27,455 nt of DNA from Caldimicrobium sp964595655 (GTDB taxonomy: Bacteria > Desulfobacterota > Thermodesulfobacteria > Thermodesulfobacteriales > Thermodesulfobacteriaceae). Numbering within the stretch: the stretch's first letter is position 1; each line of letters begins with the position of its first letter. The stretch is taken from contig CAZQQV010000017.1 of the NCBI GenBank assembly GCA_964595655.1, forward strand, positions 1 through 27,455, read 5' to 3'. A model generated the notes under the pieces. It made no database searches. It saw nothing but the letters and a program-made list of their open reading frames with translations, and was not told the DNA's origin. A program made the translations under genes and the position numbers. Shown here piece after piece: positions 22,139-27,455 of this stretch.

Positions 22139-23062
22139 TTAATCTCCTTTAAGAAAACCTTCAACCCTCTTAAAAATTAAAGGGAGTTCCTCTGGTTTAA
22201 ACCACTCAATATCCTTTTCCTTTTTAAACCAAGTAAATTGCCTTTTAGCATAGTGTCTTGTTTCTTTTTGTATAATTTTTATAGCCTCATCCAGAGAGAG
22301 CTCTCCTTTGACGACCTTTAAAAGTTCTTTATAACCTATAGCCTTGATTTTTTCAAAGACCTTTTCCTCGTATTTTTCATAGAGGGTCTTTACCTCTTCA
22401 AGCCAGCCTGCCTCAATCATGTGGATAACTCGCTCATTGATTTTAGCATAAAGTTCTTTTCTTGGAAGAAAAATCCCTATTTTTAGGAGGGGATAGCGTT
22501 TTTTTTGGAAAAAGGGGGTTTCCCTTTGGAATTCTGAAAAGGTTTTACCTGTGGTGTAAATCACCTCAAGAGCCCGAATAATCCTTACAAGATCATGGGG
22601 ATGAATTTTACTTGCATAATCTGGATCAAGTCTCTGAAGTTCTTCATAAAGGGAGGCTGGCTCTCTTGAGGCCCGCTCTTTGAGCACTTTTCTTATTTCT
22701 GGGTTTGAAGAAACTTTAAAAAGACCATATTCAAAGGCTCTAAGATAAAGCCCTGTTCCTCCAACAAGGATAGGAAGCCTTCCCCTTTCAGAAATTTCTT
22801 TAACACACCTATCAGCAAGCTCAATGAATTTTCCTGCATTCATTTCTTCAAAAATGCTTATCGCATCAAAGAGATGGTGAGGAATGTTTTGCCTTTCCTC
22901 AAGAAGGGGCTTTGCTGTTCCAATAACAAGCTCTCTGTAAATCTGCTGGGAGTCAAAATTAATAATTTCCCCTTTAAAGGCTTTAGCAATTTCAATGGAA
23001 ACCTTGGTTTTTCCTGCCCCTGTTGGGCCACAGATAGCAACAACCTTAGGGTTCTCCTTCAT
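22139..23062 (-). CDS. miaA: tRNA dimethylallyltransferase
   Basis: A 307-residue DMAPP:tRNA transferase that adds isopentenyl groups to A37 of tRNAs reading UNN codons. It has P-loop GPTGAGKT (about 12-19), INFDSQQIYREL, GTAKP, HHLFD and VGGTGLYLRAF, plus the C-terminal tRNA-contact region with YAKRQFTWFK. It overlaps mutL by four bases (ATGA), so translation is coupled. MiaA next to MutL is a conserved arrangement in many bacteria. Confidence 0.97.
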   Translation of the reverse strand: MKENPKVVAICGPTGAGKTKVSIEIAKAFKGEIINFDSQQIYRELVIGTAKPLLEERQNIPHHLFDAISIFEEMNAGKFIELADRCVKEISERGRLPILVGGTGLYLRAFEYGLFKVSSNPEIRKVLKERASREPASLYEELQRLDPDYASKIHPHDLVRIIRALEVIYTTGKTFSEFQRETPFFQKKRYPLLKIGIFLPRKELYAKINERVIHMIEAGWLEEVKTLYEKYEEKVFEKIKAIGYKELLKVVKGELSLDEAIKIIQKETRHYAKRQFTWFKKEKDIEWFKPEELPLIFKRVEGFLKGD

Positions 23063-24732
23063 AGCTTTCTCTTAAGCTTCTTTTCCACTTCAGAGAGGTC
23101 AATTTTAATATAGAGAGGCCTTCCATGTGGGCAGGTTTCAAGATTATATTTAAACATCATTTCAATAAGATAGCTTTTTTCTTCCTGGGTTAAAGAATCA
23201 CCTTTTTTTCTTGCCTTTTTGCAGGCAAGATCCTTTAAAAGTTTTTCTCTTGCCAAGGAAAGATCAAACTCTGGAAGTTGTAAAAGACTCTCAAGAAGTT
23301 CTTCTGCAAATTCAAGAAAGTCAGGAGGAGCCCCTTTGACAAGAATTTCATCTTGTGAGACAAGTTCAAGGTCAAAACCAAGTTTTGATAAAATTTCTAA
23401 TTTTTCTTCTATATTTTCAAGCATATCCGGGGTAAGTTTGACAAGAAAGGGAAGAAGAAGTTTTTGCGGAAAGGCGATAAATTCGCGCTTTTTAAGAAGT
23501 TCGTAGTGAATGCGCTCAGAAAGGGCATGCTGATCAACGATAAAAAGGCTTTCTCCCTTTTCAATAAGAATATAGGTCTCTTTAAAGGACCCAAGGATTT
23601 TAAATTCTTTAGTTGCTCCCTCTTCAAAAAGAGGGGCCCTCTCGTGAAGCTCAGCGGTTTTCCTTGGTGAGGGCCTGTAGGTTAAAGGTATATCCTCTTT
23701 AATTTTTAAGGAAAGACCATTACTATCATCTCTTTGAGAAAGGTAAATTTTTTTTGAAAGAAAGTGATTTTTTAAAGCTTCTTCAAGGGAAGAAAAGACC
23801 TCCTTTTCTCTTTTGAAACGGATTTCCCATTTAGCTGGGTGAACATTGAAATCTACAAGCTGGGCAGGAGCTTCTATTTTAATTACACCTGCAGGAAACC
23901 CGAGGTTTCCGAAAAATCTCTTCAACAGGTGATAAACAAATTTTAAGATTTTTTCGTCCTTAATGAAGCGATTGTTCACAAAGAGTAAGAGAAACCTTCC
24001 GTGAGAAAAGGTTTTTTTGGTATCTGTAAGGAGAAGTTCTATTTTATAAGGAGGACTTTCAAAACGGCTTTCTTTTAAATATTCTTCTGGGATTTCAAAG
24101 AGATAGGAAAAAAGCTCCTTCAAAGGGCCTCCCTTCCAGTTTATGAGTTCCCTTTCATCAACAAGAAGTTGAGCTTTAATTTCTGGATGAGAAAGGAGAA
24201 GGGCTTTAAAAATTTCTGTATTTTTGGCAGACTCGGTTTTTATACTCTTTAAAAAGGCCTTTCTTGCTGGAAGATTTTCAAAGAGATCTCTTACTTCAAC
24301 GAGGGTGCCTTCTTTAAGTCTTGCTGGAGAAAAGGCCTTTTCTTTTCCAAATTCAACCTCAATTTCAAAGGCTAAGTTCGATCCCCTTTCAACACTAACT
24401 ATCTTGAGGCGGGAAACTTGGGCAATGCTTGCAAGGGCTTCTCCTCTAAATCCATAGGTGGTTATGGCAAAGATATCGGAGAGCTCTTTGATTTTACTTG
24501 TGGCAAAGGATTTATAGCAGAGCTTTAAATCCTCTGGGGCCATTCCTATTCCATTGTCATAGACAGAGATCCTTTTTAGGCCTCCCTTTTCAAATTCAAG
24601 CTTTATGAAATCCGCTTTGGCATCAAAGGCATTTTCTAAGAGTTCCTTTATTACAGAGGCTGGGCGCTCAATGACCTCTCCTGCTGCGATTTTAGAGCGG
24701 ATTTCTTCAGGTAAAAAGTGGATTTTAGGCAT
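23059..24732 (-). CDS. mutL: DNA mismatch repair protein MutL with endonuclease motif
   Basis: A 557-residue MutL. The GHKL ATPase domain has ELLENAFDA, DNGIGM, and TYGFRGEALASI. The linker is short (about 330-370). The C-terminal domain carries the endonuclease metal site DQHALSERIHYE, which fits DQHA-x2-E-x4-E exactly, plus LACKKA and CPHGRP. So it should nick DNA itself, as in bacteria without MutH. MutS is not in the window. The start lies eight bases inside the PIN-TRAM gene. Confidence 0.96.
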   Translation of the reverse strand: MPKIHFLPEEIRSKIAAGEVIERPASVIKELLENAFDAKADFIKLEFEKGGLKRISVYDNGIGMAPEDLKLCYKSFATSKIKELSDIFAITTYGFRGEALASIAQVSRLKIVSVERGSNLAFEIEVEFGKEKAFSPARLKEGTLVEVRDLFENLPARKAFLKSIKTESAKNTEIFKALLLSHPEIKAQLLVDERELINWKGGPLKELFSYLFEIPEEYLKESRFESPPYKIELLLTDTKKTFSHGRFLLLFVNNRFIKDEKILKFVYHLLKRFFGNLGFPAGVIKIEAPAQLVDFNVHPAKWEIRFKREKEVFSSLEEALKNHFLSKKIYLSQRDDSNGLSLKIKEDIPLTYRPSPRKTAELHERAPLFEEGATKEFKILGSFKETYILIEKGESLFIVDQHALSERIHYELLKKREFIAFPQKLLLPFLVKLTPDMLENIEEKLEILSKLGFDLELVSQDEILVKGAPPDFLEFAEELLESLLQLPEFDLSLAREKLLKDLACKKARKKGDSLTQEEKSYLIEMMFKYNLETCPHGRPLYIKIDLSEVEKKLKRKL

Positions 24733-25786
24733 TAAAGGATTTTATGTTCCTAAGCTGGGCAAAAACAATTCTACCTGTGGGAGAGTGTATTAGGTGACTC
24801 ACTACCACTTCCAAGTTTTTTCCAATAAGATGCTTGGCATTTTCAACAACAACCATGGTTCCGTCTTCAAGATAGCCAACCCCCTGGTCCCTCTCCTTTC
24901 CCTCTTTGACTATTTGAATGGTGAGAAGATCTCCTGGTCTTACACTTGGTCTCAAGGCAAGAAAGAGTTCATTGATGTTTAAAACCTCAACCCCGTAGAG
25001 TTTGGAAAGTTTATTGAGATTATAATCTGTAGTTATGAGTTTGGCAGAAAGTTCACTGCAGATTTTGATAAGTTTTTCATCTGTTGGAAGGTTTTTATAA
25101 TTAAGTTCAATGATTTTAAGCTCTCCGTGAAAAACTTCCTTTAATTCATTTAGAAGTTCAAGGGCTCGTCTTCCTTTGGATCTTTTAAGAGGATCTGTTG
25201 AGTCAGAAAGAAGCTGAATTTCTTCAAGAACAATCCTTGGAAGCAATAGCGGGCCCTCAAGCCAGCCAGTTTTGGCAAGCTCAACAATTCTTCCATCGAT
25301 GATGGCACTGGTATCAAGCACCTTGGGGAATCCCTTCCTTGAAAATTTTTTGGAGATAGGAGAAACGGGTGAGGAAATTTTTCCAGATAGTTTTTCAATG
25401 ATCTTCTCAAAGAATTCACCAATCTTTAATTCTTCCACCTTTTTACCACCAAGCATAATTCCAAGATAACCAAGCCCAAGGGCACTCATAACATATAGAA
25501 ATACCTGCCACACCCCACTTGTGAATATCTCAAAAAAGGAAGAAATCAGTTTGGCAAGCCCAAGCCCAAGAATAAGCCCAAGGGATCCTCCAAGAATTTT
25601 TAGTAAAGGAATTTTTCTTATTTTTTCTTCAAGATAAATGGTGATAAAAGAAAGCCCTGCTCCAAGGAGAGCCCCAGTAATTACTAAAGGCAAGCCCTTT
25701 TGGTCATAATAAAAGTAATAAAAGATTCCACCACCGATAAAACTACTCAGAAATATCAAGAGAATTTGAAAATAATACTTCTTCAA
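24725..25786 (-). CDS. Membrane-anchored PIN-TRAM protein (YacL-type)
   Basis: A 353-residue protein. Four hydrophobic helices fill about residues 1-115 and a basic linker follows. A PIN domain (about 155-275) has acidic residues in LDTSAIIDGRI, VLEEIQLLSDS, and ITTDYNLNKL. The C-terminal TRAM domain (about 285-345) contains GVGYLEDGTMVVVENA and GRIVFAQ. This matches the YacL family of likely RNases. The start codon is TTG at 25786, as no ATG precedes it in frame after carD; the ribosome site is poor. carD next to it repeats the usual pairing of these two genes. Confidence 0.92.
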   Translation of the reverse strand: MKKYYFQILLIFLSSFIGGGIFYYFYYDQKGLPLVITGALLGAGLSFITIYLEEKIRKIPLLKILGGSLGLILGLGLAKLISSFFEIFTSGVWQVFLYVMSALGLGYLGIMLGGKKVEELKIGEFFEKIIEKLSGKISSPVSPISKKFSRKGFPKVLDTSAIIDGRIVELAKTGWLEGPLLLPRIVLEEIQLLSDSTDPLKRSKGRRALELLNELKEVFHGELKIIELNYKNLPTDEKLIKICSELSAKLITTDYNLNKLSKLYGVEVLNINELFLALRPSVRPGDLLTIQIVKEGKERDQGVGYLEDGTMVVVENAKHLIGKNLEVVVSHLIHSPTGRIVFAQLRNIKSFNA

Positions 25787-25801
25787 GGACTTAACTTACC
25801 C

Positions 25802-26287
25802 CTATGAAGAATTAAGGGTTGCCATAATCTTTTTTTCTATTTCTTCAGGAGATAATTTTTCACAGATGGAGAGTTCAAGAACTAAGTGTTCCTTTGCCTT
25901 TTCAAAAATCTTTTTTTCTCCAAAGGAAAGGGGCTTTTTCTTTGAAACCTCAAAGAGCTCCCTTAAAAGTTCAGCCAATACAAAAATGTCACCTGTTTTC
26001 AATTTTTCTGTGTATTCCTTGTATCTTTTGTTCCAGTTTTCATTGCTGATAACCACCTCTTTTTTAGAAAGGCAGGCATAAACCTTGGAAGCCTCTTCAA
26101 GAGAAATAACTGGTCTTACACCTATCTTACTCAGAGAGTCAAGGGGGATAAAAATTTCTGTTTCGCTGTGAAAGGGTTTGAAAATAAAAACTTTAAAGGA
26201 TTTTCCTTCTATTTCCTTTTCTTCAATGGAAGTGATTTTTCCAAGACCGCAACCAGGATAAACTACAACATCTCCAATGTTAAACAT
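25802..26287 (-). CDS. carD: CarD/CdnL-family RNA polymerase-binding regulator
   Basis: A 161-residue protein. The N-terminal Tudor-like RNAP-interaction domain reads FNIGDVVVYPGCGLGKITSIEEKEIEGKSFKVFIFKP. The C-terminal helical domain contains NENWNKRYKEYTEKLKTGDIFVLAELLREL and SFGEKKIFEKAKEHLVLELS. CarD stabilises open complexes at rRNA and other promoters in relatives. AAGGAGG abuts the ATG with no spacer, but an AGGTGA match lies six bases away and probably serves as the actual site. It begins the run that continues with the PIN-TRAM, mutL and miaA genes. Confidence 0.93.
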   Translation of the reverse strand: MFNIGDVVVYPGCGLGKITSIEEKEIEGKSFKVFIFKPFHSETEIFIPLDSLSKIGVRPVISLEEASKVYACLSKKEVVISNENWNKRYKEYTEKLKTGDIFVLAELLRELFEVSKKKPLSFGEKKIFEKAKEHLVLELSICEKLSPEEIEKKIMATLNSS

Positions 26288-26307
26288 CCTCCTTCACCTA
26301 AACTTAA

Positions 26308-26316
26308 ATTATAACA
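26308..26316 (-). promoter_or_regulatory. Extended -10 promoter of the carD operon
   Basis: On the minus strand TG-T-TATAAT, a perfect -10 with the extended TGn element. Only a weak -35 (TTTAAA, 16 bases upstream) accompanies it. The predicted start is about 15 bases before the carD ATG, so the leader is short. It probably drives carD and the downstream housekeeping run. Confidence 0.6.
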
Positions 26317-26411
26317 GATTTTTTTGGAATTTAAAGGGAAGGCTTGAGTACAAAAGTTGCAGGTTATAGTCTGTTTAAAGATTTTTGTATTTGCTGTGAT
26401 AAAGATTGAGT

Positions 26412-27338
26412 TTATAGTGAGGGAAGACTTTCAATGAGAGCCCTACATGATTCCTCGCATTTTTTGAGTTGCTCCTTTTCCTCTTGGGTTAATTTTATTT
26501 CAAGAATTTTTTCTACCCCCCTTTTTCCGAGAATTACAGGAACACCAAGGAAGACTCCATTTATGCCATATTCTCCTTCAAGGAGGACCGAGCAGGTAAG
26601 CACCCTTTTTTCATCTCTAAGAATGCTTTCAGCCATCTCAATGGCAGAAAGCCCAGGGGTGGTAAAGGCACTCCCTGTTTTTAAAAGGCTTACAATTTCA
26701 CCTCCGCCAAATTTGGTGCGCCTAACTATTTCATCAATCTTTTCCTGGGGAAGAAGCTCTGTTATGGGAATTCCGCTCACATTGGCATATCTAACAAGGG
26801 GGATCATAAGATCTCCATGTATTCCCATAACCAGGGCTTGAACATCCCTTGGAGAAACAGAAAGGGCCTCTGCTATAAAATAGCGGTATCTTGCAGAATC
26901 AAGAACCCCTGCCATTCCAATAACTCGTTCTCTGGGAAAACCTGTCACTTTATATGCCACATAAACCATGGCATCAAGTGGATTAGAAACCACAATAACT
27001 ATGCTTTCTGGAGCATAGGTTTTAATTTTTTCTGCGCAAGACTTAACAATTTCGGCATTAATGTTGAGGAGATCTTCTCTTGACATTCCTGGTGTTCTTG
27101 GTTTCCCAGCAGTAATAATCACCACTTGACTGTCTTTAAGATAGGAAAAATCTTCTGTTCCGTAGATTTTTCCTGAAAAACCATAAAGTGGGGCGCTTTG
27201 AGCAATATCTAGGGCTTTACCCTGAGCAAGCCCTGGCACAATGTCAAAAAGCACAATCTCTTCAGCAACCTTTTTAACCAGGGCCCAATGGGCACAACTC
27301 GTTCCAACAGCACCAGCCCCAATTATAGAAAGCTTCAT
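26412..27338 (-). CDS. mdh: Malate dehydrogenase (NAD-dependent, LDH-like type)
   Basis: A 308-residue enzyme interconverting malate and oxaloacetate in the TCA cycle. It has the dinucleotide fold GAGAVGTS (about 8-15), Asp in LFDI for NAD specificity, AGKPRTPGMSRED with the substrate-binding Arg that marks malate rather than lactate specificity, the VSNPLDAMVY loop, and MGIHGD with the catalytic His. The frame opens with TTG at 27356, but the ATG at 27338 has GGGGAAAGG before it and gives the usual MKLSIIGAG start. It is transcribed alone; I see no clear promoter in the 99 bases before it. Confidence 0.95.
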   Translation of the reverse strand: MKLSIIGAGAVGTSCAHWALVKKVAEEIVLFDIVPGLAQGKALDIAQSAPLYGFSGKIYGTEDFSYLKDSQVVIITAGKPRTPGMSREDLLNINAEIVKSCAEKIKTYAPESIVIVVSNPLDAMVYVAYKVTGFPRERVIGMAGVLDSARYRYFIAEALSVSPRDVQALVMGIHGDLMIPLVRYANVSGIPITELLPQEKIDEIVRRTKFGGGEIVSLLKTGSAFTTPGLSAIEMAESILRDEKRVLTCSVLLEGEYGINGVFLGVPVILGKRGVEKILEIKLTQEEKEQLKKCEESCRALIESLPSL

Positions 27339-27455
27339 AACCTTTCCCCTTTTCAATTTTTTAAAACCTATTTTGTTTTTTAACTTAAAAGAAAAATTAA
27401 AAAAAACAAGCCAATATAGATTGAATCAATTGTGATACCTGAATCCAGTTCCATC

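Noticed and set aside
26434..26841. 135-codon open frame on the plus strand opposite mdh
   Set aside because: It is a shadow of mdh; the mdh frame has all family motifs.
1..27455. CRISPR arrays, insertion sequences, phage or integrase genes
   Set aside because: No regularly spaced repeats, transposase motifs or attachment-site duplication seen next to the tRNA.

Overview
The window is AT-rich bacterial DNA from a densely packed chromosome. The proteins are rich in Lys, Glu and Ile, and the core genes have a bacterial character: LepA, YchF, the S6-S18-L9-DnaB cluster, CarD, and MutL with an endonuclease motif. Together with a futalosine-type UbiA prenyltransferase, tandem UspA proteins and a TauE-type exporter, this suggests a thermophilic sulfur-metabolising member of Thermodesulfobacteriota (Caldimicrobium or Thermodesulfobacterium-like). 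That placement is an inference from gene content and composition; no rRNA is present to confirm it.

Layout. Positions 1-3442 (minus strand) hold the first codons of a probable signal peptidase I, lepA and a two-gene ABC exporter. Positions 3517-5543 (minus) hold a small basic protein with its own strong promoter, a roughly 400-base intergenic stretch, and an ArsA/Get3-type ATPase paired with a small helical protein. Positions 5739-7258 (minus) carry ychF and a YbgC thioesterase. They diverge from pyrR, an unrecognised 161-aa protein and a secreted DUF4198 protein (7308-9181, plus).

Positions 9294-16097 form the most interesting block. Two paralogous tandem UspA proteins flank a histidine kinase and sigma54 activator pair (minus). 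A divergent plus-strand operon between them encodes a repeat-plus-Usp-like protein, a two-helix membrane protein and a TauE/SafE permease. The spacer between the kinase and this operon holds a sigma54-type -24/-12 element and an upstream TTGCA/TGCAA dyad, so the kinase and activator probably control the exporter operon.

Positions 16098-19328 (minus) hold tRNA-Val(CAC), rpsF, rpsR, rplI, dnaB and a CheX-like DUF3334 protein, probably as one transcription unit. Positions 19408-26287 (minus) form a tightly overlapped housekeeping run: carD, PIN-TRAM (yacL-type), mutL, miaA, yicC, ubiA-type prenyltransferase, parA and a possible 59-aa protein. Positions 26412-27338 (minus) encode malate dehydrogenase.

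There are no insertion sequences, phage genes or CRISPR arrays. The novelty candidates are the sigma54-linked exporter and stress module with its duplicated W-D-F-T-A motif, the CheX-like phosphatase without chemotaxis genes, and several small unrecognised genes.
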